Shown: piece after piece, positions 38,245 to 49,970 of the stretch
Layout of the letters: each line of letters starts with the position of its first letter
How positions within the stretch are numbered: position 1 is the stretch's first letter
DNA from: Trichoplax adhaerens
Lineage: Eukaryota > Placozoa > Uniplacotomia > Trichoplacea > Trichoplacidae
NCBI RefSeq assembly: GCF_000150275.1
Contig: NW_002060979.1
Span: 51,210 to 115,209 of the forward strand
Length of the DNA stretch: 64,000 nucleotides
Direction: 5' to 3'
Notes under the pieces: generated by a model
Database searches by the model: none
Seen by the model: the letters and a program-made list of their open reading frames with translations, nothing else
What the model was told of the DNA's origin: nothing
Translations under genes and position numbers: made by a program

Positions 38245-38759
38245 TCCATCTACTGAGTTAATGACAATTTTTCCGATTAAAACTTGGGAATCAAGAAATT
38301 TGCTTTTGAGATATTATTAGAGTACTCTTGGATATTCGGACAACTGGACCTCCTATCCTCAAAAATGGGGAAAGCGAGGTTGCCGGCCAGACCTGCTGTA
38401 ACTAACAGTAATATAAAGTAGTCATGGTGTAGTACTGCACTTAATGCTCTGGGTAGACCTCTTCCTTCCACACAAACCTTTCGTCCCTAGGCGGCATCTT
38501 TTGGTGAAAAAGGTAAGATCAAGTAAAATTATTCATTCTATTCTTACCGCAAGTTAAGGCCAAATTACAGAAAATTAGTATTATCACTGCCGACACGATG
38601 ATAATGATCATTGTATCAGCTTCGATAGAGAGGATAATAAATTATCAACAATGTTAACAAATGGAGTGTAAATTGAGAACAAGTTTTGCAACAGTCAAGT
38701 CATTGACCAATTTAGAGATCGATTAATCGTTCAATTTACTGCATATATGTTACGGTGAA

Positions 38760-38815
38760 CGTATAGGATAACCGACAAGATGGTGAACGAATAGGCTGAC
38801 CGGTTATTCTATACG
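38760..38815. repeat. Short imperfect inverted repeat unique to duplication unit 1
   Basis: CGTATAGGATAACCG at 38760-38774 pairs with CGGTTATTCTATACG at 38801-38815 with one mismatch. The surrounding roughly 100 bp has no counterpart at the matching place in unit 2 (about 43900), so it is an insertion in unit 1 or a loss from unit 2. Confidence 0.7.
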
Positions 38816-40119
38816 ATTACCGATTTCTACACTAACCCTAACATATCCAGTGCAGCAGGTAGCGAATGAGTAAAATCATATTGTAGCGCCACTAGCCATT
38901 GATGGTAATTTTGATTACAGTAACATCACAAGGCGGCAATCCTGGCTGACTACATTATTGCGTAGGGTGATAATAAATGCTTAATACAGCATAGTATCAT
39001 AAAGGTTCTAAATATTTTAAATCTCATATGTTGATGACAAGTCTAGTCGACGTAGGACAATTGATAATAATAATTAACATAATTATATGTAATGTCGATG
39101 CAAATGCAACGATCATACATGTACATCTCTACCAAGAACTACTGAAAGGAAAGGAAAAAAAGGGTGACTTAAAACGGCTGTTAGTACAAAATAATGGGGA
39201 GGCCTATCATTTTTCCGGCCATTCTACTATACGGTACTAATGAAACTACACAAAACCAACCTTGCAGCTGATTTGAATGTCAATTTGCGGACAGGATAGT
39301 ATGCCGACATGCGGTACAATTGAAATGACCAGTAAAATAATCGGCCTCCACATTATTAGTATAGTCAACGCTTGTTTTACGCCCTTTTTCTTTCATATTA
39401 GCAACCCCTGATCTATAGGTACGTAGAAATAGCATCTGATAATCTTGAGAAGTTGAGACTCCACAATACTCGTAAAAACAAACAGTTGCAAATCACCACC
39501 GACAAAGGCAAGATAGACTTTATCTATCGGTAAATTGCACCAACATTTGAATTAATTCTCTGTACTGTATAACAGTAATTACCTTATGAGTGTTTATAGA
39601 ACCTAAAAAAAGTGGATGGGACTAAAGTTTGTCGTTGTCCAAATACATAAACCACTTCTGGCAGATTTAGTTCGGTAGCAATGTCTGCAGTAAAGTATTA
39701 TTTACACTTAATAATCACAAGATTTACTTTATATCCTTACCAGTCATCATTTTCACAGTATGATACAAGAAAAAATTCTAAAATACGCGTACATAGCATC
39801 AAAAAGAAGTCTATGTTATCATGGTGTTATTCATAGGATGCAATCGATAGTTTCTTTTTTCCGATACGTAAGACAAGGCTTGATGCTTTATGTCAAAGTC
39901 TCTGAAGATACTTAACAACAACTGTATTCAGCATACTACAGCACCTGCAATTGCAATTATCATAATTACTGTGTAATTATAGACATCATTAGAGTGTTAA
40001 ACATACAACTGTAATTTACTGGCAAATTATCGCGTAATCCTTGTGCAACGTGTTCTGTTATTATAGAAAAATATAGGTTGCGAAGCTCGATTAACCGTAT
40101 ATTCCAAGGAAATTTCGAA

Positions 40120-41523
40120 ATGATAATCCCTCCTGAATCTCCAATTTATCAGTATGTATTGAAGTATGGCTTCCGAAAGCATCCAGTGTTGCAACGCTTA
40201 TGTGACAAATCAGCCGACCATCCACTGGCAATCATGGCTGCAACACCAGATGAAGTTTCCATGATGCAGTTTCTATTGCAATTGATTCATGCAAAGAAGG
40301 TTTTAGAAATCGGTAAGAATACTTGCACTGACTTCATTTATAGATTGTAATTTGCAAGTTGAAATCAGTAAAGTTTCCAATGACTTACTTTCGAGCACAT
40401 ATTAGCCTACGTAAAATGGCTACGGCAAAGAGTTTTATAACGCAATCTTTGATCCTGTGTAGTATTCGCTTAATAACTTATATTTGCATAGTTCAATAAA
40501 GCTGTTACGTATGATGCTCGTATTTTACATATTTTGCTAAGGGATTGCTTATCAACGCATTAGAATAAAAATACCTCTGATAATTTTACTATCCTTTAAT
40601 CTTCAATGCCGCATGTTAAAATAACCATCTTAGTGGCTTTAGTCTAGGCTAAATTGTTTACCTGTGAAGATAGTCTTGAAATTTGCTTGCTAATATCCTA
40701 AAATAACATACTTATCTAAAATTGTGACTATTAGATGCTCATTATTTGAGATTAATGTAATTTACGTAGTGAGTGTATTGAGACTGTGCTAAGTGTGATA
40801 TATCTCCTTTTAACACAAGTTAATATCCCTTGCCAAATATTCCTACTACAATAAGCTTCCTTCTACGGCATCATGATGTTGTAGTATTTGATGATGACTA
40901 TTAATATCCCAGTATAATCACGATGATTTCAAAGCTTTGTTAAATTGTATGAAATACAAGTATGTTGCGTTTTATCGGCAATGGATATTGTGCTTCACTG
41001 ACAAACACATATTTTCAGGCGAATATAATAGCTTTCTCTTGATTACTTTACAATACGTATAGGTGTGTTTACTGGATACACTACACTTGGAATGGCTCTT
41101 GCTTTACCTAGTGATGGTAAAGTAATTGGCTTAGACATTAGCAATGAATTTGTTGATATTGGCAGACCGTTCTGGAAGGAAGCTGGTGTTGATCACAAAA
41201 TCGATATAAGAATTCGACCAGCTCTTGAAAGCATGGACCAAATGCTTGGCAATAATGAATCTGGTACCTTCGATTTCATATTTATCGATGCAGATAAACC
41301 CAATTATATTAACTACTATGAAAAATCACTGCAGTTATTAAGAAAAGATGGTATTATTGCTATCGACAACACAATATGGGGAGGTCGTGTAGCAGATGAG
41401 TCTATTAACGATGGCAGTACTACAACCATTCGTAAATTAAATAGTATCATCAAAGACGATGAACGTGTTGAATTTGTCTTGTTAACCGTATCAGATGGTG
41501 TAACTTTGATTCGAAAAAAATAG
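40120..41523 (+). CDS. Class I SAM-dependent O-methyltransferase, copy 3
   Basis: Exons 40120..40312 and 41063..41523 join in phase 1 (G|GT), giving 217 aa. Motifs: VLEIG | VFTGYTTLGMALALP (SAM), FIFIDADKPNY, IDNTIWGGRVADES (metal site) and SDGVTLIRKK. The start is the ATG of MIIPPESPIYQY, which lines up with all paralogues. A longer open stretch upstream (LRSSINRIFQGNFE) is shared with copy 4, but here its possible ATG is lost, which argues for the internal start. It lies in unit 1 of the tandem duplication and is nearly identical to copy 4 in exon 2. Family role: O-methylation of catechol-like substrates; substrate unknown. Confidence 0.92.
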
Positions 41524-42556
41524 ACTATGCTACCTTATTGTCATATCTATGATATCTAAACTAACAATTGATTGCGTTACCAAGAATAATACTAACTGAT
41601 GATGATGATATACTGGAAACGCTCATTAAAATTATACTGTTAGTATTATTTCTTGTTCAATTCATTTTGTGTTAAAGCCAGAAAGACGCTAAACTATCAC
41701 TATACTGTACGTATAATGTCTAGTAATCTACTGACACAAAATAAATACGGTGCCGCATTGGTAATTGACCACAATATTGAACCAGCAGCCTTTACCGTAG
41801 TAACTGTAAGTATACTATAGATCATTAGGCTCATAGCTTCATGTTTTCATGCTTTTACTCATTCATAGATGTAATGTAATGTTAGTGGCAATTCACGAAA
41901 TGTTTATGCCTGAAAAAACTACATGATGAAGAGATAGCATTTCTTCATAGTCTGCATAATTCATTGTGAAGAACTGTTACGGCTATAGCACTTTATTATA
42001 AAAAACATCTCATAGAAAATGATGCAACGAGTAACGGACTCTTCCTGTGAGCTGGTTGATCTATAATTATAACAATAACTAAATATACAGTATATGTACA
42101 ATTTGTACATGCGTCGATATTTACATGTCTATAAGATACGTGTACGTTACATCTATGTTAATATATTCAAAAAATATTACATTGGAAACCAAGCAGGCCT
42201 GAGATAATTTAGTCAATATTAATTTATTTTAGCATTTTATAATTTCATGGAGGTGTCCCATGGACATAATGCTAATATTACATTAATTATAGTTACTATG
42301 GTTAGATTTATTTAATAGACAAGTCTAATAGAATATCATGCTTTTTTAATTCTTATTTCAGGGACATTTCCCATAACGATGTATATATGTTAAGGATTGA
42401 CCTTAACATATATACACTCGTGATACAATTCCATTATGTTATTTACGCGTATTCCAGTCTATGCTGTATACGTATATATTTTATTACAGGGACGTAATAT
42501 GTAGCAAATGAGTTTACTTACAGTAATTACCTTAGAGTGGCAAGGCACCGTAACAG

Positions 42557-42619
42557 GTGAATACGATAGCCATTCTTTAATACATATTTATAAAATGAAC
42601 AATCTGATGGGAATAGCAT
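42557..42619 (-). pseudogene. 21-codon 5' fragment of an O-methyltransferase gene
   Basis: The minus strand from 42619 reads ATG then codons for MLFPSDCSFYKYVLKNGYRI and H, identical to the first 21 codons of methyltransferase copy 2 (37425 downward). The match then stops abruptly. This is the truncated edge of the segmental duplication: the promoter side was copied but not the rest of the gene. It cannot encode an enzyme. Confidence 0.9.
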
Positions 42620-43101
42620 TTTCGGTCTATGTGAATAGCTGGAAAGCTTTACTGTATCACTAATTGGTAAATAATGTAGTTGGCTACTGTACTAGGTGTT
42701 GATAGGGCTGAGAACTGGATTCGTTGAGCCGGATTGCGATCGGTCAGTCGATACGCCCTTCGTCAATCTTCGTTCTACAAACTGTATCCAATCAAGCAGC
42801 TGCTGTGAAAGAAGGAAACCCTAGAGGGATACAGTACCGTGCAATAAAATCAATAAATAATAGTAAAAGAACCTTGGCTGTTCTGAGCACAGCAGAAGAT
42901 GCCGTAGTAAGAAGCCCCTGACTAGGCGCTATTATTAGCACTTACAGTACACGTCTTACTAGGTACGGTGATAGATAGAGGCCCTGCGAGAATCTGTGAT
43001 AGATGTACAATTTTCGATGATGGCCGGACATATTTAGTAATCCTATGACTGAGTATGTGCGTAGTCTACGAATGAAAACGTAAAATCGACGTTTACTAAT
43101 G

Positions 43102-43150
43102 GTGCAGTGCAGCTCATAGAGGTGCAAGGAATTTTTCCTTTTACCTCTAC
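43102..43150. repeat. Single copy of the hairpin minisatellite unit
   Basis: One unit (GCAGTGCAGCTCATAGAGG...TTTTACCTCTA) at the position that matches the seven-copy array 37889-38244 in the first duplication unit. Confidence 0.85.
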
Positions 43151-44073
43151 TAGCTCATTCCCCGCCACCTTGCAGGCGATTGTACTGTTAACACGTTTAC
43201 CATTATTGAACATTACTCTTAATTTTAATAATAACTTCATAATCGCAGAATGCTATTTCTAATCACAACCAAATTTTACCCCGGGTTGCCGTTTGCGCTA
43301 ATTCAATACTGTACTATCTAGTCTCTGTTTCTTGTCTAAAGTCATCCTTTGTTAATGCCATTTTTTTGTCATAGAAAGCATGAAGCATGCGGTAAACGCT
43401 TTAATTATATAACGAAGGAAGGTGCAGCTACGGAGTGGATGGAAATTTTTTCCGCGTAAACTTGGAATCAGAAATTTGCTTTTGAGATATTATTTTTTTT
43501 AACGTTCTCTTGGACAGTCGGACAATTGGACCTCATCTTGTCCAATGGTTAACAGCAACATACAGTAGTCATGATTAGTCATGTAGTCCTCTGGGTATAC
43601 TGTATCTCTTCATTCCGTACAACCTTTCTACGTGTCCCTAGGCGGTATCTATTGGTGAAAAAAAAAAAGTAAGATCAAGTAAACATTATTCATTATATTC
43701 TTACTGCAAATTAAGGCTAAATTGTAGAAAATTAGTACTGTCACTACCGACACTACGATAATGATAATTATCATTGTATCAGCTTAGATAGCGTGATCGA
43801 GAGGATAATGAACTATTATCCCATGTTAACAAATGGACTATAAATAGAGAACAGGTTGTGCAGTAGTCAACCCGCTGACCAATTTGGAGATCGACTAATG
43901 TATAACACTGTACAGTAGATATATACAGCAGGCAGTGAATGAGGAAAATCATATTGCAACGCCACTATCAATTCAAAGTAATATTAATTACAGTAATATA
44001 TCACAAGGCAAAACAATTGCCTGGTTGGCTATATTATTGCAAATGCATATTGAGAGTGATTACTGTACAGTAT

Positions 44074-44313
44074 TGTATACTGTAATTAGAAGTTCTCAAT
44101 ATTTAGATATCATACTCTTACTTAGATATCTTAGATATCATACTCTTACTCTTTAAATAATCGCCTTGAAATTGGAGGTACAGACTCCTAGAATAATATA
44201 TCATCGTCTAAGCTATTTACGCTTAGTATCTGAGTAATCGGGGTTATTATGGCTGGGCCTACTGTACCGCACTGTATACTGTAATTAGAAGTTCTAAATA
44301 TTTAGATATCATA
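44074..44313. repeat. Local 199-bp direct duplication in unit 2
   Basis: TGTATACTGTAATTAGAAGT and following bases occur at 44074-44114 and again at 44273-44313. The corresponding site in unit 1 (about 39000-39030) has only one related stretch, so the intervening DNA was gained in unit 2. Confidence 0.7.
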
Positions 44314-45446
44314 TACGTTGATGACAAGTCTAGTCGACGTATGACAATTAATAATTAATAATTATATGTAATGTCGATGCAAATGCAACTACCATACATC
44401 TCTACCTACGACTATTAAAAGGAAAAAAAGAGGGACGTAAAACGGCCGTCAGTACAAAATCATGTGGAGACTTATCATTTTTCCGGCCAATCTACAATTC
44501 GGTATTAATGAAACCGTATACCATACTGCACAAAACCAACTTAGCAGCTAATTTGAATGTTAATTTGCGGGCAGGATAGTGTGCCTTTGCAGACATGCGA
44601 TACAGTTGAAATAACTAGTAAAATAATCAGCCTCTATAGTCAACAATTGTTTTACGCCCCTCTTTCATTTCAGTTTAGTAGTCCCTAATCTATATGGACG
44701 TATAAATAGCATTAGAAAATCTTGAGAGGTGGAGACCACTATACTCGTAAAAACGAATAATTACAAATCGCTACCTACAAAGGCAAGATAGACTTTATAC
44801 TGTACGGAGTATAGGAGTAAATTGCATCAACATCTGAAGTAATCAATTCACTATACTGTATGATGGCAATTAGCTTATTAGCGTTTATAGAACTTTAAAA
44901 GAAGTGGATGGGATTAAAGTTTATCGTTCTGAAGGCAATACTGTATACTGTGCGTGGAGAAGTATGGTATATGTCACTTTCGGCAGATTTGGCACAATAG
45001 TAATGTCAGCAGTAAAGTACTATTTTGCAGTTAATAATCGTAAAATTGATTCCATATCCTTTACCAGTCATGTTTATTACACTATGATACAAGAAAAATT
45101 CTAAAATATGCATATATAGCATCAAAAAGAAGCGTGTATGGGTTATCGTGGTGTTATTTATAGGATAATACTGATAATTTCATTTTTCTGATATGTAAAA
45201 CAAGGCCTGATATTTTATCACAAACTCTCTGAAGATACTTAACAACAACTGTATTCAGCATACTACAGCACCTGCAATTGCAATTATGATAACTACTGTA
45301 AAATTATAGACGTGATTACATTATCAGACATACAACTGTAATTTACTGGAAAATTATTGCATAATCCTTATGCGACATACTTCTGTTGTGTAGAAAAAGA
45401 CATGTTGCGAAGCTCGATTAACCGTATATTCCAAGGAAATTTCGAA

Positions 45447-46877
45447 ATGCTACTTCCTCCTGAATCTCCAATTTATAAGTATGTAATGAAGTATGGCTTC
45501 CGAAAGCATCCGGTGTTGCAACGTTTAGGTGACAAATCAGTTGACCATCCAATGGCAATCATGGCTGCAACACCAGATGAAGTTTCCATGATACAGTTTT
45601 TATTACCATTGATTCATGCAAAGAAGGTGTTAGAAATTGGTAAAGAATGCTGACACTAATTTCATTTATAGATCATAATTTGCAATTTAAAAGCAGTAAA
45701 GTTTCCAATGATATACTTTCGAGCATATATTAGCTTACGTAAAATAGCTACTGCAAAGAGTTTTGTTACGCAATTTTTAGTCCAGTGTAGTGTTCGCTTA
45801 GTAACTTATATTTGCATAGTTCAATAACGCTTCAATGTATTTTATTTGTCATATTTTTCAAAAGGATTGCTAATCAATGCATTAGAATAAAAATACCTCT
45901 GATAATTTTACTATCCTCTAATCTTCAATGCCGGATTCTAGAATAATTATTTTAACGACTTTAGTCTAGGCTAAATTGTTTACTTGTGAAGATAGTCATG
46001 GAATTCCTTACAGTTTGCTTCCTAATATTCTAAAATAACATACTTGTCTGAAATTGTGACTATCGTATACAATGTAAATGTTATACTAGTGAATTATTAT
46101 TTGCGATTAATGTAATTTACGTAGTGAGTGTATCGAGACTACATGCAGTATAATATTGTCTTAATTTACAAACAAGTTAATATATCTTGACAGATATTCC
46201 CTCTACAATAAGCTTCTTTTCTACGATACCATGATGTTGTAGTATTTGATGATGACTATTAATATCCTAGTATAATCTCGGTAATTTCAAAGCTTTGTTA
46301 AATTGTATGAAATACAAGTATGTTAAGTTTTGTAGGCAATGGATATTGTGCTTCATTGACGAACATATATTTCTAGGTGAATATAATAGCTTTCTCTTGA
46401 TTACTTTACAATATAGGTGTGTTTACTGGATTCACCACACTTGGAATGGCTCTTGCTTTACCTAGTGATGGTAAAGTAATTGGATTAGACATCAGCAATG
46501 AATTTGTTGATATTGGCAGACCGTTCTGGAAGGAAGCTGGTGTTGATCACAAAATCGATATAAGAATTCGACCAGCTCTTGAAAGCATGGACCAAATGCT
46601 TGGCAATAATGAATCTGGTACCTTTGATTTCATATTTATCGATGCAGATAAACCCAATTATATTAACTACTATGAAAAATCACTGCAGTTATTAAGAAAA
46701 GATGGCATTATCGCTGTTGACAACACAATATGGGGAGGTCGTGTAACAGATGAGTCTATTAATGATGTTAAAACTACAACCATTCGTAAATTAAATAGCA
46801 TCATCAAAGACGATGAACGTGTTGAATTTGTCATGTTAACCGTATCAGATGGTGTAAGTTTGGTTCGAAAAAAATAG
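45447..46877 (+). CDS. Class I SAM-dependent O-methyltransferase, copy 4
   Basis: Exons 45447..45639 and 46417..46877 join in phase 1 (G|GT), giving 217 aa. Motifs match copy 3: VLEIG | VFTGFTTLGMALALP, FIFIDADKPNY, VDNTIWGGRVTDES and SDGVSLVRKK. Exon 2 differs from copy 3 at fewer than ten residues, mostly conservative, and none are in the metal site. An upstream in-frame ATG (45402, MLRSSINRIFQG) could extend the protein by 15 residues, but that ATG is absent in copy 3, so the shared internal start is preferred. It lies in unit 2 of the tandem duplication. Substrate unknown. Confidence 0.92.
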
Positions 46878-49800
46878 ACTATGCTACCTTATTGTCATAT
46901 CTATAAATATCTACACTAACAATTGATTGCGTTACCAATAATATTTAACCGGTGATATATTGATACCATTATAGTATTAGTATTATTTCTAGTTCAATTC
47001 ATAGTGTGTTAAAGCCAGAAAGATGCTAAACTATCACTATATAATGGCTAGTAATATACTAACACAAAATAAATACGGTGCCGATATATATTGGTAATTG
47101 ACCACAAATACAGTGTTGAATCAGCAGCTTTTACTGTATTAACTTAACTGTAAGCATACTATAGATCATTAGGCTCATAGCTTCATATTTTCGTGCTTGA
47201 CTCATTGATGGATGTAACGTAATGTTAGTGGCAATTTTCGAAATGTTTATCCCACAAAAGCTACGTAATAAAGAGATGGCATTTCTTTATAGTCTGTATA
47301 ATTCATTGTGAAGAACTGTTACGGCTATAGCACTTTATTATGAAGAACAATACTATAGAAAATGATGCAACGGAGTAACGGACTCTTCCTGTAAGTTGGT
47401 TGATCTATAATTATAATTAAATAATAACCGAATGTACAGTACATGCATCGATATTTACATGTCTATAAGATACGTGTACATTACATCTATGTAAATATAT
47501 TCAAAAATTTTTTATAATTAGAAAAATATTAAATTCGAAACCAAGTAGGCCTGAGATAATTAAGTCAACATTAATTTTAGCATTATTTAATTTCATGGAA
47601 GTATCCCACGGATATATGCATTACATTAATTATAATTACGATGGTTTGATTTATTTGATGGACAAATCTAATAGAATATTATGTTTTTTTTAATTTAGTT
47701 CTTATGTGATACCATTACATTATGTTATTTACGCGTATACCAGTCTATACTGTATACGTATGTATTTTATTACAGGGACGTAATATAAGGTTGAGACAAT
47801 AATGAACTATACTTTGCGTATATGGCAGAGCTGTAGTTGTGAATATATCAGAATGGAAATGCCTGAACGATTTACATCTAATGCCGCATTATCGCTATTC
47901 CTGGAGATTAATAGCAACAAAGTTAACCTTAAATGCAGATTTTAAACTTAACATTCCAATGACAGTAATCCAATCTAGATTCTCTTAGATTCTATCTAAT
48001 GCTGTAATTATTTATTCGATGTACGGTTAGTGTGTATATGATAACTGAACTGAAATAGCTAATAATCCTATTTAAGATTATTTTCGCTTTGTAACCACTT
48101 TACGCTTGTAGACATTTCTGTCCGGTATATGACACAATGATGTCGAGTGTTATGCTTTAGTTTCTGTAGTCAACTCGGAAATGTTAGTGTTTCTATGAGT
48201 TTTATACCACCGTTAATTAAAGCATAGTGTATAGATAATATGGATAGTAAGCGTAAAGAACTGGATATGAAACTGGACATAACAACAGTGAAAATATTTA
48301 CTATTAGCGATAATAATACATCCAAATCTTCGTTTTAGATAGAAATATAGGGCTTGTCCTACCGTAAATATTAGGATCACGTATTATGATCGTCGATACC
48401 ATCGTAACGCATTATATCGATGGTGCACTGAGTTTTCTCTTAAGACTGTCATTTCAAGTACTGATCGTTCATAGCGATTCTATGACAGTATTGAACAAAG
48501 CAGGTACGGTCTGTTTATTTATAACTATCACGATATGACTAATAGATAGATAGTTGGGGGTTTGGGGCTTTCAAAGTTAAACTATAATATCAAGACAATG
48601 GAATATATCTGTCCATGTGATATGACTAATCCTGATAGACCTTAATGAGCAACTAATTTACGTCGTAAAATTACCCATTAGCGATTCTCGAGTTTATTAA
48701 AATTATGCAATCCCTATTCTATATTCCTACCACGCTATGTTCCAATGTACTATAAAAATAAGATTTTCCCTCATTAAAACGAAGAAATCCAACTTAATGT
48801 AAGATGTAGAAATCATCTAGCTGACATACTTTATTCGTGTGTCATTGTTGTGCTAATCTATTCAAAAATAAGATCTACCATGTGCATATACAATACAAAA
48901 TTGATAGTACACTGCAAGTTTCACAAGATTCTATTCATAAAAAATGGATGAAAGTCCATTCATAATGTCTAGTTTTCTTATAAAACAAAAAATATCCTCC
49001 CTATCCCAGATCACCATAGCAACCTGGTCGACGCTTCATTTGTATTGATTTTCCATCGATTAAGTCAAAACAAACCAATGTGAAATTCTAGTAATATCTA
49101 TTAGATTAAGTAGATAGAATTAGGTGAAGCTGCTGTAGTACAACAATGTAATGTGGTCGGCATAGTATATTAAAAACTAGGATATCGATATTTCATCACT
49201 TTAAGATCTTGTCGGTCAATTATTGACGTCAAGTTGGTAAAATATTAAGTTTGGACTACTTTATAAGCAAATTAGTTTCTTATTTGCTTTCATTCAAAGC
49301 CGATGGACCATTTTAAGCAGACGTAAGTTATAGCATTGAGTACACAACAAGGATGATGTTAGTTTTACACTAGATTACGGTAGAATAGTTTAATATCCAA
49401 CTAAGGTTATGGACTGAAAATTCGATCACGAACGCTTTCACTCTGCTTATATCTTATACCCTTACGTAGATAATTGATTATTGGTGCTGTTTTTTTTGTT
49501 AGATGATCAATTATAATTATTATTACATCAATTTATCATATAGCTACGATAAGCTAAGATATATAACAACAATTATGATAAATTTACTCTAATTTGCCTC
49601 GGCTTAGCTTTACGTGTATTCTGAAAGTAATGCCGTGGAATATAGTAAATAAAAATAATATAAAATCGCTCAAAAATTAATATTTATGTTGTATCCTTTC
49701 ATTCAGATAGTTGACTACCTATTAGACCTACCATCTTCTGTAACTAACTTCGGTTGGCAGAAACAGCTTTTGAAAATTGCTGAACTCAGAATCTATTATT

Positions 49801-49970
49801 TGAAATATTTTTCCCTTTAATTTTAAAACAATTACGGCGTAACTATTATTGGAAGCCTTTGCAATTGGACGCGCCGATATTATCGATGAGAATTAGATTT
49901 GCCATTATTTGATCAAGACTAGACCCGATATAATTAATCTATCTGCAAGCAGTAAAGATAATACGCTATC
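46878..49970. other. Intergenic region between O-methyltransferase 4 and the TTLL gene
   Basis: 3.1 kb. The left part to 47786 is the end of duplication unit 2. The rest is AT-rich with no supportable exon. The promoter and 5' untranslated region of the TTLL-like gene should lie at the right end. Confidence 0.5.

Larger units (their letters stand above)
37426..40119. other. Spacer between O-methyltransferases 2 and 3
   Basis: 2.7 kb upstream of two divergent methyltransferase genes. It holds the hairpin minisatellite (37889-38244) and a small palindromic insert (38760-38815), and is otherwise without a supportable gene. Small frames here (37435-37650, 38277-38471, 39028-39240) are not preserved in the duplicate at 42.6-45.4 kb and are therefore unlikely to be genes. 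Confidence 0.55.
37362..42500. repeat. Segmental tandem duplication, unit 1 (about 5.1 kb)
   Basis: This block is directly repeated at 42556-47786. Corresponding landmarks appear in the same order: the first 21 codons of the minus-strand O-methyltransferase, a GAGCCGGATTGCGA segment, the hairpin minisatellite, the two exons of a plus-strand O-methyltransferase, then TTATTACAGGGACGTAATAT at the end. Unit 1 contains copy 3 of the methyltransferase and seven minisatellite copies. Non-coding parts have diverged by substitutions and indels; the exons are much more alike. Confidence 0.88.
41524..45446. other. Spacer between O-methyltransferases 3 and 4
   Basis: 3.9 kb containing the end of duplication unit 1, about 55 bp of unduplicated sequence (42501-42555) and the upstream half of unit 2. 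Inside it are the 21-codon methyltransferase fragment (42557-42619), one hairpin-repeat copy (43102-43150) and a local direct repeat (44074-44114 and 44273-44313). No additional gene is supported. Confidence 0.55.
42556..47786. repeat. Segmental tandem duplication, unit 2 (about 5.2 kb)
   Basis: Direct repeat of 37362-42500. The left boundary falls inside the coding sequence of the minus-strand O-methyltransferase (AGGTGAATACGATAGCC), and the right boundary falls just after TTATTACAGGGACGTAATAT. It contains methyltransferase copy 4, a single hairpin-repeat copy and a 199-bp local duplication that unit 1 lacks. Confidence 0.88.

Noticed and set aside
38277-38471. 64-codon minus-strand frame with a hydrophobic stretch (MEGRGLPRALSAVLHHDYF...)
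   Set aside because: The equivalent sequence in the second duplication unit (about 43460-43640) is broken by indels, so the frame is not maintained.
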